Shown piece by piece: positions 34,024-45,665 of a stretch of DNA of 64,000 nt. Positions within the stretch are counted from its first letter, which is position 1, and each line of letters opens with the position of its first letter. The notes beneath the pieces were generated by a model. It was not told where the DNA came from, ran no database searches, and worked only from the letters and a program-made list of their open reading frames with translations. The translations under genes were made by a program, and so were the position numbers. The DNA is from Vinca minor (Eukaryota; Streptophyta; Magnoliopsida; Gentianales; Apocynaceae). Where the stretch lies: assembly GCA_026122235.1 (NCBI GenBank), contig JAOCZM010000112.1:558001-622000 (forward strand). Reading direction: 5' to 3'.

Positions 34024-34634
34024 AATATAATAACCTTAAGAAACATAGAAGTTCAATTTACAAGTTACTAAGGAATAACCTTAAGAAATATAATATATCA
34101 CCTCTAAATAATACTTGGCCGAATTCCCTCTTAAATAGAGTGGAATTTCGGTTCCAAGGAACCCACAAGGAAGAATCATAATTAAGTTAGAATTATCCTA
34201 TCCTAGAAAAGTATAATTGAACCACTACCTAAACACGTGGACAGCATTTCCTTAATTATAGCCTTATCTAGATAATGGCGCCTAAAATATAATTAAAGTA
34301 AATACTATAAGGCTGAAATTCTAATTAAAGTCTAGAATAGACTTTAATTTACAAGTTTCCTAAAATGCCCTTTAACCGCTTTCCTTCCAATTGTGTATCT
34401 TGCCTTCAAATGAGATTAAGTGGATTTGATCTTTGTGTCTTGCATTCTTTGAAGGCTTATTTGTCCCATTGATCTTTAGATTAATTACCTTAAGCACTTG
34501 GAGCAAAGGCTTTCTTTGGGGGACTTGGATTTGGAATGCATGAGTTAAGAACTAGGTAATTTGGATGAATGACCTCTTTTAACTTCGTGGATGATCCCTC
34601 ATCATTCCCTCATTCTTGAAAATTTTCCTTATCA
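34024..34634 (-). repeat. Family C LTR L7 (truncated)
   Basis: It begins within the LTR after a short scrambled join and ends CCTTATCA. It shares several private substitutions with L6. Confidence 0.87.
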
Positions 34635-35907
34635 CCCCCTTCCCCTTGTAAAGGATTCGTCCTCGAATCTTCAAAGTCGTGGAATGGAAGTTTAAGATCT
34701 CTCTTGTCTTTCAACACATCATTTGGCATGCTTTCTATCTTGGTCTCGGCTTCATACTTTCCTTCTCGACTCTCCCAGTTTTCATCATCTTGTGTTATCA
34801 CTATATCATTGTTTGGGCAGTCCATATCAAGATGGTTTTGTCTGTGGCACTTGGAACATTCCGTTGGCATTGAAGATGAACAATTTGTCTCCCTCTTTGA
34901 AGATGAATCCGTGTCTGTTTGGGAGAATTTTGGTTGTTCAACAAGAGTCTTTTTGTTTATCAATTTATCCACTCGCTCTATTATTTCATGGAGTTCATCC
35001 ATATTTGTCTCCCAAGTTGAAGATGGGATGGCGGCTGGTTGGATTTCTTTTACTTGAGATGTGGTTGTTATGGCAGCCCTAAAACGTCTCACTTTTATTC
35101 TCACTTTGCCGCTGCCCAAAACCAGAATTTGAAGGGGGCTGATTTGGGTTTTTTCCAAGGTGAAAATTTAGCCGAATTAGTCCCTTTCTTCTTCACTTTG
35201 ATTCGCCTATCAATTTGCTCCGCATGGTTCACCATCTCCATTATATCAACGTGATTAGCTCTTTCCACTTTTGGCCTAATATCATCATTCAAACCTGCCA
35301 TGAATCGATTCAACGTAGCTTCCATATTTTCTTGAATATCAACTCGAATCATGGCTAATCTCATCTCTTCATAATATTCATCTATTGATTTAGTACCTTG
35401 TGTAAGCATTTTTAAACGTTTGACATGTTCCCTAATGTAATGTTGAGAAACAAATCTCCGTTTCATCTCAGCTTTCATATCATTCCAACTATCAATAGGT
35501 CGTTGGTCCGCTCTTCTTCTATCTATAGATTCTTCTTTCCACCACTTTGATGCATAACTATAAAATCCCACGGCTGCCATCTTTACCTTTTTACCCTCCG
35601 AATAATCATGTATAGCAAACATATGATTAAGTTTATGTATCCATTCAAATAAAGATTCATGATCATTCGTACATTCAAAAGATGGGATCTTGATTGCACC
35701 AACAGGGTTGTCAAATTGCTGAAATTTATCATCCCTTCTTGGCTCACAAGGATAAAAATTATAATTATCATATCTTGATTTTGTTCCATGTTGAGAGCCA
35801 TACCTTTTATCTTCATAATCAAAGTTGTCATATTCCTGATCAATTTGTTGCCTCATCTTGCGCATGAATTGTTCTGTTGATTCCATAAAAAGAGTATTAC
35901 CCTCCAA
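34610..35907 (-). pseudogene. C7 gag: best-preserved copy of the family
   Basis: 35907-35101 is open from MEGNTLFMESTEQ through IPSFECTNDHESLFEWI, WWKEESIDRRRADQRP and FMAGLNDDIRPKVERANH. One frameshift in a GT homopolymer near 35145 leads to 35158-34610, with an intact CCHC knuckle (CSKCHRQNHLDMDC) and the tail FEDSRTNPLQGEGGDKENF. Total coding capacity is roughly 430 residues. The stop lies 25 bases inside the LTR, so the polypurine tract is translated. Nothing resembling protease or RT is present. The tail is alignable with the pol C-terminal tail of family A. Confidence 0.87.
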
Positions 35908-36388
35908 GATTTCGCCTTGTTTTGATGATCCTTCACGAAATAGGTTAAAGAAAGAATGCTGGAATAATCTTGAAAATCCTAATCCAAATCAAGAAAAGAA
36001 GAAGATACTTTTAAATGTGTCTTTTTATGTTTAGGAAAAGAAGATCTCAATCTTTACGTTTCTTGACCTTGATTCTTTTCTTTCTTTTTCTTGACTTACC
36101 CTTTTTCTTGGATGAAAATTATCAAGGATTCAGGCTTGAAGGCTTTTCAATTCTTGATCTTGGATTTAATATCACGACAAACAAGAAGAATAGGGGTGAA
36201 CGATTACCAATTCTTGAGACGAGTCTTGAAACTACTTTGAATCAAGAAGTTTGCTTTTGGCTTGTTCATTATACGAGTCTCTCGGCTGAATTTTCTGCCC
36301 TGGACCTAAATATTTATTTATTTTTATCACTTTCAAGCAAACAATAAAATTTTCAAGAAAGTGGAAAAGGTACACCAAGAAAGAGATA
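35908..36388 (-). other. C7 leader
   Basis: This untranslated leader lies between gag and the primer site. It shares phrases with the family A leader (CAAGAAGTTTGCTTTTGGCTT). It is repeated in C2, C3, C4 and C5. No gene is seen. Confidence 0.75.
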
Positions 36389-36408
36389 AACCTTTTGCTC
36401 TGATACCA
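36389..36408 (-). other. C7 primer binding site
   Basis: The minus strand reads TGGTATCAGAGCAAAAGGTT, two bases from L8. Confidence 0.92.
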
Positions 36409-36410
36409 AC

Positions 36411-37189
36411 TGATGAAGGAACCTTGATAACTTGTACCAAGATTCAACAACGAAAGGGTTGAAACGGATCTTTCTCTTCCTTGAAATCAGTTTACAAGGG
36501 AATATAATCAACGCAACTCCAAGAAGGTCGATTATCAATGGGGGCCGAAACACCACAACAAGCGAAACTACCTTGTTGATACAGTAACTCAAAGAATGAA
36601 TGAAGTTCTACATAGAAGTTCAATTCACAAGTTACTAAGGAATAACCTTAAGAAATATAATATATCAACTCTAAATAATACTTGGCCGAATTCCCTCTTA
36701 AATAGAGTGGAATTTCGGTTCCAAGGAACCCACAAGGAAGAATCATAATTAAGTTAGAATTCTCCTATCCTAGAATAGTATAATTGAACCACTACCTAAA
36801 CACGTGGACAACATGTCCTTTATTATAGCCTTATCTAGATAATGGCGCCTAAAATATAATTAAAGTAAATACTACAAGGCTGAAATTCTAATTAAAGTCT
36901 AGAATAGACTTTAATTTACAAGTTTCCTAAAATGCCCTTTAACCGTTTTCCTTCCAATTGTGTATCTTGCCTTCAAATGACATTAAGTGGATTTGATCTT
37001 TGTGTCTTGCATTCTTTGAAGGCTTATTTGTCTCATTGATCTTTATATTAATTACTTTAAGCACTTGGAACAAAGGCTTTCTTTGGGGACTTGGATTTGG
37101 AATGCATGAGTTAAGAACTTGGTAATTTGGATGAATGACCTCTTTTAAGTTCGTGGATGATCCCTCATTCTTGAAAATTTTCCTTATCA
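36411..37189 (-). repeat. Family C LTR L8
   Basis: It is 779 bases, TGATGAAGGAACC to CCTTATCA. A stub of the next internal region (37190-37213, polypurine-tract complement plus AAAGGATTC) follows before MULE sequence begins. Confidence 0.9.
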
Positions 37190-37212
37190 CCCCCTTTCCC
37201 TTGTAAAGGATT

Positions 37213-39377
37213 CCCCTCGATACCCTGTGTCTATAGTGTCGTTGCACAGTCAAACTCGTTGTTTTTTGTTCGTATGCAAAGTACTGCTCCCATACCCTCT
37301 TAGGGAAAGGTGTTTGACAACTATTCGCGTCTTCCCGGTGTGTGTCAAAATAATGTACAAGCTTGAAAAATATCATCTCAACAAGAGCTTTCAAAGGCAG
37401 CGCCCTAGACTGTTTCAAAACGTTGTTAAGCGCCTTTGACATGTTAGTTGTCATGCCAAAGTCCACAGCTCTTTGGTATGCTGCATCAACCTCTTAAATG
37501 CATTCTCATCTATGTTTTTAATTCGTTCAAGAAAAAAATCACACTTACTTTTTTTCTTTTGTGTTGCAGCAGCCTACACTTAATCTTTCAATTCTTTGTT
37601 TTTTGAATGAGTCTGGAAATTGGACCTGAAATGCCTAAGGGAATACCGGTGCACTGCCATTGGGGGTTTCCAACTTGGGACGCTAGCCACGACACTAAGA
37701 ATGTAAGCATGGCGATCGCTGATAAGGCAAACTTGTAATTCTTTCACAACTTGTTCCCTTAAGTTTTTAAGGAACCAATGCCCATTAGAAATTGCCTCTG
37801 ATTCGACCAATGCAAACGCCAAGGGTAATATTTGATTGCTGGCATCCTGAGTGCTTGCCACCAAAAGTACCCCTTTATAATTCCCCCTAAGATGTGTGCC
37901 ATCAATTGAAATTATGGGCCGGCACCACTTCTGACCGTCAACTAACGGTTTAAATGTCCAGAAAATTGTCTTGAACACCTTAGGGGCTTCAACATCCGTT
38001 CGTGGGTGGTAAAAAAATTTGACTATAACACCCGGGTTAGAATCCTGTAGTGCCTGCATGTACTGTGGCAGTACTTGGAACGTTAATTTCCAATTACCAA
38101 AAAGTGTTTCGATAGCATGTCTAAAGGGCATACCAAGCTTTTCTAAAGGTGCAACTCAAACTTATATTATTCACATATGCGACCCTAATTAATTTAACAT
38201 AAATTTTAGGATCAGCATGTACAAGGTATAGAATCTTTACCCCAATGTTGGTGGAGGACATGTTGCGTTTTTTGTTCTGGTCCATCAAGCAATAGTGGGA
38301 CTCATTAAGATTGGTAACCTTCCACGTTCCATCCACCCTGCTATGGTTAACACGAATGTACCAACTGCATCGACTGTTTTATGTTGAGTTTCTACAAACC
38401 CTGTTCAACCACCGTTTGTTGCTCCTGTCTCTTTTCCACTCCCTCAAGGCCACATTGTCATGCCACACGTTAACTGCCAACACTGTCTCTCATTTATCTT
38501 TGAAGTGCATTCCCAAACACATTTCGGGGAAATCAGGATTTCATAGTTTAATTGTTTTTTCCCTGTATGTGAGTTCAAGAACAGGTTCCATGGAACCCAT
38601 ATCATTCCAATAGGCAAAATGATGATAGTTGTTGTATGTTGACATATTCCATTGTGGAATAACTAGGGCGGAGGTAGATGGTGTTGGTTCAGGCTCTTCG
38701 ACTGTCTCTTCATTACTCGGTCCAGCGGTTTGTTGTTGGCATTCAAGGTTTGCAACTTCCGCTTATGCATGTACATCTTCCTCGACCCCCGTCGTCCTCG
38801 TGCTCTCCATCACTATCGTCTGCGAAGTCGTCTTCCATTTCCAGAACACCGTCTATGTCAGATATTGGACCCAATGAATCCGTTACTGAATTATCTATAA
38901 TAGGTTCGTAACTAGAAGTTGGGGCATGGTTGGAATGGGATTAGACTCTGAAAAATATGATTCTGGAACACATTGTGATTGTGGGGCAAATTCTGCTGTT
39001 GGGATTACAAAACTATCAACATGTCTCTCATGAGGTTCCAACAAAGCACCAACATGAATCCCTTGCAGTTTGAAATCCGTTTGGATTCCCCACAAATCAG
39101 CTAGATCTTCTTCGTCGTTAAGATGAACAACATGGTACGTCACCAAGTTGTATGTCGGCATGAAGAATGGACGAATCATTAATAGCCTAACAGTGACACT
39201 CGAAAAATTGACTCCTTTGCACCGACAAATTCTGTGGCAAAGTTGTCGGAATGAATTTTTTTGTATAACTTCCATGGTTTTTTCGCTTGGCTCTTGAAAT
39301 CGGGGGAAACCATCATTTTCGTACACAACATTGTGGTCAAAATGTAGATACAATCTCATCGGACATTCAAGAGCCAT
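37213..39377 (-). pseudogene. MULE (Mutator-like) transposase, decayed and C-terminally truncated
   Basis: Transposases of this family cut and paste DNA in the nucleus. 39377-38895 gives a PB1-like N-terminal domain (MALECPMRLYLHFDHNVVYE). An acidic stretch follows in another frame. About 38640-38121 carries the MuDR DNA-binding-type region (VDGTWKVTNLNESHYC). 38131-37580 carries the transposase core (IISIDGTHLRGNYKGVLL, LISDRH). 37466-37213 gives MTTNMSKALNNVLKQSRALP. The expected SWIM finger is missing, cut by the family C array. Several frameshifts and stops make it inactive. Confidence 0.85.
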
Positions 39378-39626
39378 TATTTTTTAACACAAAATATAGG
39401 AATTTGAGGTAAGATGGGTTTTGTAGGGAAAAAAAGATAGGATGTTGGTTTTAGGGATAAACGTGGAGGAAAGGTAGTTGGAATATATAGGCATTTATGG
39501 TGGTGAAGGGATAGGATTTTCTATCCCTGAAAATCAGTCCAGAAATGTCTCAAAGGGAAAACCCTCTCTGCCCCTTGGAAACGGAAGTGGAACTTTCGTC
39601 CCCAATGCGGGAACGGAAGTTCAACT
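39378..39626. other. MULE upstream region with GGAACGGAAGT motifs
   Basis: This gene-free stretch holds a TATATA near 39481-39492 (minus-strand promoter candidate for the transposase). It also holds AACCCTCTCTGCCCCTTGG near 39560-39580, whose reverse complement recurs at 50270-50290, and GGAACGGAAGTT motifs. Confidence 0.55.
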
Positions 39627-42600
39627 TGGTATCTGCTCGTAATGCTTAAGGCAAACGAGACATCTGGGCGAGTACATATCATGGCGTACATGATTGATCC
39701 TATGGCAGAAGCATAAGGAATCTCTTTCATGCGTTCTAATTCGGCAGGCGTTTTAGAACACTATTCCTTCGACGAGCAATGTACCATGTGCCATAGGACA
39801 AAGTCCTTTCTTAGACTCTTGCATGCTAAAACGCTTTAGCACCTTGTCTATATATGTACTCGACTTAGGCCAATGAGTCTCCTGGATCTATCTCTATAGA
39901 TCTTGACTCGAGTATATAGCTAGCTTCGCCTAAGTCTTTCATAGAGAAACACGTACTCAACCAAGCCTTTACTGAGACTTTAAGGTTGGTATGTCGTTTC
40001 CAATGAGTAGTATGTCATCTACATACAAAACCAGGGGAATACGATTGAGCTCCCACTAACCTTTTTGTAAACACAAGGCTCATCCTCATTTCTAATGAAG
40101 CCAAACTCACGGGACGGCATCATTAAAGCGGATGTTCGGCTTCGAGAAGCTTTGCTTGAGTCCATAAATGGATCTCTGAAGCTTACATACTTTTCCAGCA
40201 TTCTCTGGAGTGACAAAACCTTGAGTCGTGTCATATACACATCCTCATCAAGTTTTCCATTAAGGAAGCGGTTTTGACATCCATTTGCCGATTTCGTAGT
40301 CATAGTAAGCTGCAATAGCTAGCAAAATCCGAATGGACTTGAACATAACTACGGGGAAAAGGTCTCATCATAGTCAATACCATGAATTTGTTTGAAACCT
40401 TTCGCGACCATTCGCCTTATGCGTTTGTACATTCCCTTCCATGTCGGTTTTAATCTTAAAAACCCATTTGCACCCTATGGGAGTTACCCTCCAGGTGGAT
40501 CAACCAAGATCCGGGACTTGGTTTGTGTACATGGAGTCCATTTCGAATCTCATGGCCTCAAGCCATTTCTCGAAATCCGGGCTATTAATTGCTCGTTTGT
40601 AGGTTGAAGGTTCATCGTGATCCACAAACATAACATCACCATGTTACTGTTATGAAAAATCCAAATTTTTTCGGAGGTGGACGACGAACTCTACCGGACT
40701 TCACGCAATTCTTGTGTTTCTTGAGCTGGTCTTTGTTGCACTAGCTGTTTGTGGCATCTCGTTGCACAACAACTTGTAGAGTCTGTTCAATTTCCATCTC
40801 ATCATTAGTGCTAGTTTGAGAGTCCGGAACTTCGAGTAAGTTCTACGCTACTCCTACTTGTGTTTCTAGAAACAAATTCTTTTTCTAGAAAGACTCACGT
40901 GCTGAGCAACAAACACTTTGTTCTCGTTAGGGATATAAAAGTAGTATCCTTTAGTTTCCTTAGGATAACCTACAAATATGCACTTTTCAGATTTCGAGCC
41001 GACTTATCGGAAAGGCTGAGCGTTTCCTAAGCGATTCACAGCCCCAAATCTTGAGGAAAGACAAAGCGGGACGCTTCCCGAGTCCATAACTCGTATGGCG
41101 TCTTTGCAGCTGATTTAGATGGAGCAGCGGTTAAGTGTTAAAGCTGCTTGTCTCTAGTGCGTGTCCCCCAAAAGGAATTGGGCGAGGCTCGTGTGACTCA
41201 TCATAGAGCGAACCATATCTAATAAGGTTACATTTCCTCCTTTCGAATACACCATTCCATTGTGGAGTAGGTTGGAGGAGAAAGTTGTGAAAGCGATTCC
41301 ACAAGCTTTTAGATAGTCACGAATTCTTGACTCAAGTATTCTCCTCATCGATCGGATCGAAGAACCTTAATACTCTTGCCAAGTTGCTTTTCTACTTCAA
41401 GTTTAAACTCTTTAAACTTAGCAAATGCTTCGGATTTGTGTTTCATCAAGAACACATATCCATACCTACTGAAGTCATCAGTAAAGGTAATGAAGTAGAG
41501 GTAACCACCCCTTGCATGTATATTAAAAGGGCCACATACATCACTATGTATTAGTCCTAATAAAGCATCGGCTCTCTCACCTAGCTTAGTGAAAGGTGAT
41601 GTCTGTCATCTTACCCAACAAAGCGAGATTCGCATCGATCATAAGACTTGAAGTCAAATGATTCCAATAGCCCATCTTTATGGAGTTTGGATATGCGATC
41701 TTCGTTTATGTGGCCTAGCGACAATGCGAGGTATGTTGGATTATAATGGTTAGTTTTAATCCTTTTTGTATTTATGTTTAAGATTGGCATATCAAGGTCT
41801 AAAATATATAAACCATTAATCAAAGAGGCACTTGCATAAAACATATTATCCAGAAATAACGACAATCGTTGGTTTTTGATCGAAATCTCAAAACCATTCT
41901 TGTCCAAACAAGAAAGCTGAAATAATATTTTTAATTAAACTAGGTACATAGAAACAGATTTTCTAGACCTAAAACAAGCCCACGAAGGCAAAGTAAAAGT
42001 ACTAAGTCCCTACAAACTTTAGAGATCGCGACACGTGCTCCGTTGCCAACTCGTAGTTCCACTTCACCCTTTGCCAACTCTCTACTCTTTTTGCGGTCCT
42101 CGCACATTAGTACAAATGTGAGAACCACATCCGGTATCAAATACCCAAGAAGTAGTTGTATTTAAATTGATATCAATCATATTAACATCAATAACATAAA
42201 TACACGAGCACAAGCGGCAACAATTGCTTTCTCCTTTTCCAGCCTTTTTTGTTGCAAGATAGCTCTTGCAGTTCCTTTTCAGTGACCCTTCTCACCACGG
42301 TGATGACGAGATAGAGTCTTTGGCAACACCACCCTTAGGCTTCGAGTGCATTGTTGAAGTTGGTTTGCTTGCCCTTGGACTTACCTTTCGGTTTTCCTTT
42401 GGGTTTCGCAAAACCTTTGCCATTGCCCCTTTTGCACCATCGAGTATGGTGTTGGGCTTGGACTTGCCTATTTCCTTCCCGTGAGTCCTCGGCATATTCA
42501 ACAATTCGAGCAATGGCTTGTCAATTTTATTCATATGATAATTTAGAATGAAGTGATTGAATGATTCGAGCAACGATTGCAAGATCAAATCGAGTCGGCG

Positions 42601-43030
42601 ACTCTTGTCCCAAAGGAAACCCCGGTTTTTCAAGGTTTTGAACATAACCTATCATCTTAAGAACGTGAGTTCCCTACTGGCATTCCTTCGGACATTTTGC
42701 CCTTGAAAGAGATTTTGACACATCGAATCTCTCTGGCGCGCTTGTCCACTGATATAGTTGCTTGGGTGAGCCGAGCATCTCATAAGCCCCCCATGTCCTC
42801 ATGTTGCTTGCAAGCTCGAGTTCATGGTGACAAGCATGAGGCTAGACACATCTAAAGCATCACTAACATGCTTCGATAAGCGGTTCTATCAGCGGCCGAA
42901 GCGCGAGCCTGCAGTATAGCGGGGAATAGAGTCATGTTCCCAAGACATACGACTTTCTTTCATGCTTGAGAACGATTCTCAAGTTCTGAACCCGATCGAG
43001 GAAGTTAACTCCCTCTAATTTGTCCCTCTA
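39627..43030 (-). mobile_element. Copia internal region, minus-strand arm of an inverted repeat
   Basis: Pieces of Ty1/copia pol and gag run on the minus strand. RT end: 39730-39640, PYASAIGSIMYAMICTRPDVSFALS. RT: 40315-40019, NGKLDEDVYMT. Integrase around 41154-41600. Pre-integrase segment: 41907-41611, MDKNGFEISIKNQRLSLFLD. Protease near 42100. Gag: 42645-42292 and up to 43030. It mirrors 44550-47985 on the plus strand throughout, with many indels. It has no LTR of its own. All genes are broken. Confidence 0.87.
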
Positions 43031-43041
43031 TCAACAAAGTT

Positions 43042-43108
43042 ATCCGATAGAGGCGGGTCAAGATTATTTCATTGCGCTTATGTGTATGACCCGGTTATTC
43101 CTCTAACA
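43042..43108 (+). repeat. Copia 5' LTR remnant
   Basis: It matches the last 67 or so bases of the 3' LTR (50193-50259) and ends CTCTAACA, directly before the primer site. Confidence 0.85.
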
Positions 43109-43109
43109 G

Positions 43110-43127
43110 TGGTATCAGAGCCACTCA
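43110..43127 (+). other. Copia primer binding site
   Basis: TGGTATCAGAGCCACTCA is an initiator-Met tRNA type site one base after the LTR end. Confidence 0.9.
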
Positions 43128-44501
43128 CGAGTACCCTATTGACTTTAATGTGCTATAGTGTTTTTTATAGATTTTGAATCTATGTTATGCATGCCTTAGG
43201 ATTGCTAGAAATGTTGTTAAAACCATGTATGACATGCTTTTCGACTTTTTGTAAGTATATACATTGAGAATTTCCATTTTTGAAGTCATTCAAAAGCTGG
43301 AAAAACTCTCGATTTCTGTCACTTGGTCGACGGGACTCATATTCGGTCGGCCAGAGGCAAGACGATAGCTAAATGGTATTAGGTTCGGATCAACCGAGTT
43401 GGTCTTGGTCGATCCGAGTTGGTCTTCGGTCGACCGAAGTGCATGTTTAGTCGACCAAGTACTCTCGGTACTTTTTCGGTCGACCAGAGCTTGGTGGCGG
43501 TCAAGCCGAACCCAGGCGAGAATATGAAATGTTCATTTTCATTGTTTTGCTCATTATTTTTCATAAGTTGTTATGTTAATTGAGCATGATGCATAGTAAT
43601 CGCCTTTACCCTGTTGGTTTTATTTTATAATACGATCTGCGTATCGTGCCTTTTAAATATCAAAAGTTGTAATTTTTCCTTTGAATATCCCCTCGAATGT
43701 AACTCGAGGTTTCCTTAGAAATTTTGTAATTCTAGATTAGGAGAAGGTACAGCTAAGATGTTGAGGATTTGGAGGCAACCAACTGAAGGTCAAGACGGTG
43801 TAGAATAGATGTTTTTCTTTTTACACCCTTAGATTGATTTCACGGTTTTTCCATTGGCTTGGAAAAACCGAATAGGATATGGCGATTACTATTGCATTTT
43901 ATTTTATGTATTGGATGCATATGAATATAAGCATAAACTGTTTTATTTATGCTTTCTGGTGAGATTGTTAAAAACAAAACCCCTCAATAAAATATTAATT
44001 AGTGCCTTCCTAAGTTTGGCCCTCGTCAAGGCCTAGATCGACATAAGTATGGGACATGCCAAAGCTGTGCATACATGTCTATCCAGGGTGAGGCGCGAAG
44101 GATAAGTTGTGATATCCGTCGGCTAAAACTTAGGGTCCTAATTAACTTGGATTATCTCAATAAATGGATTGAGGATCTAGAGGCAAAAGAGTTGAGAAAA
44201 AGTGTATAATGATACGCTTGAATAAATGTTATTCACTCAACTAACCAAGAATTACATAATTTGATGTAATTGACAAATGTTGCCTACCTAAATAACTAAG
44301 TTTTGGGCGATCAGCCAAAGGCGACTTCGAGCGAGGTGAAATATGGATCCCGGCCCGCTAGAAAGTTAACGAACTTTCCGAGTTGATATTGAGGGTTATT
44401 CACTCGAAGAAAATAGTGGGAGAAATCATTAAAAGATAAAGACATAATAATGATTTTAATCGGTACTTACTTTTGTATATGCATATTTTTGTTGTTGAAA
44501 A
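43128..44501 (+). other. Copia leader with GGTCGACC palindromes
   Basis: This 1.4 kb untranslated leader has no recognisable gene. 43326-43520 carries repeated forms of TCGGTCGACCGA, including one near-perfect palindrome (CTTCGGTCGACCGAAG, about 43421-43436). Confidence 0.7.
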
Positions 44502-45250
44502 ATGGCAAATTCAAACCAAACACTATCACTGCGTTATGTCCTTGAAAAGGACAAATTAGAGGGAGTTAACTTCCTCGACTGGTTCAGAAACTTGAGAATC
44601 GTTCTCAAGCATGAAAGAAAGCTGTATGTCTTGGAGCGACCTATTCTCGCTATACCGGAGGCTCGCGCTTGGCGGCTGATAGGGACTGCTTATCGAAGCA
44701 TGTTAGTGATGCTTTAAATGTGTCTAGCCTCATGCTTGTCACCATGAACTACGAGCTTCGAAGCAACATGAGGACATGGGGGGCTTATGAGATGTTGGCT
44801 CATCTAAAGCAACTATATCGAGGGACAAAGCGCGCCGGGAGAGATTCGATGTGTCAAAATCTCTCTTTCGAGTGCAAAATGTCCGAGGAATGCCGGTAGG
44901 AACTCACGTTCTTAAGATGATAGGTTATGTTCAAAACCTTGAAAAAGCTGGGGTTTCCTTTGGGACAAGAGTCGTCGATCGATTTGATCTTGCAATCGTT
45001 GCTCGAATCATTCGATCGAGTTCATTCTAAATTATCATATGAATGAAATTGACAAGCCATTGACTGAGTTGTTGAATATGCTAAGGACTGCCGAGAAGGA
45101 AATAGGCAAGTCCAAGCCCAACACCATACTAATGGTGCAAAAGGGCAAAGACAGAGGTTTTGTGAGATCCAAAGGCAAACCGAAAGGTAAGCCCAAGGGC
45201 AAGCAAACCACTTTCAACAATGCATTTGAAACCTAAGGGTGGTGTAGCCA
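44502..45250 (+). pseudogene. Copia gag
   Basis: The start MANSNQTLSLRYVLEKDKL is a typical copia gag N-terminus (GVNFLDWFRNLRIVLKHERK). Frame changes at about 44700, 44900 and 45030 break it. The later part has MNEIDKPLTELLNMLRTAEK and a basic Lys-rich run. The CCHC knuckle is damaged (CHQLWWEGSLW-like region in a shifted frame). Confidence 0.82.
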
Positions 45251-45260
45251 AGGACTCTAT

Positions 45261-45530
45261 ATGTCATCAACTGTGGTGAGAAGGGTCACTTTGGAAAAGG
45301 AAGCTGCAAGAGCTATCTTGCAACAAAAAAGGTCGGAAAAGGAGAAAGCAATTGTTGCTTTGCTTGAGCTCGGTATTTATGTTATTGATGTTAATATGAT
45401 TGATATCAATTTAAATACAACTACTTCTTGGGTATTTGATACCGGATGTGGTTCTCACATTTGTACTAATGTGCGAGGGAGCTGGAAAGGAGTAGAGAGT
45501 TGGCAAAGGGTGAAGTGGAACTACGAGTAG
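45261..45530 (+). pseudogene. Copia protease
   Basis: WVFDTGCGSHICTN holds the Asp-Thr-Gly active site of a copia aspartic protease. The frame ends soon after at a stop near 45530. Confidence 0.82.
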
Positions 45531-45665
45531 GCAACGGAGCACGTGTTGCGACCACTAGTTTGTAGGGACTTGTACTTTTACTTTGCCTTGAGGGGCTTGT
45601 TTTAGGTTTAGAAAAGCTGTTTCTATGTACCTAGTTTAATTAAAAATATTATTTGGGTTTCTTGT

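Larger units (their letters stand above)
17303..37213 (-). mobile_element. Tandem array of family C gag-only LTR retrotransposons
   Basis: Eight LTR copies (L1-L8) alternate with seven internal regions (C1-C7), and each inner LTR serves two neighbours. Each internal region runs from primer site and leader through gag directly to the polypurine tract; no protease, RT or integrase is seen. No target duplications are visible between units, so the array grew by recombination rather than repeated insertion. E5 (22132-27293) interrupts unit C3. The left edge is fused to the E1 LTR and the right edge to a MULE. Confidence 0.85.
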
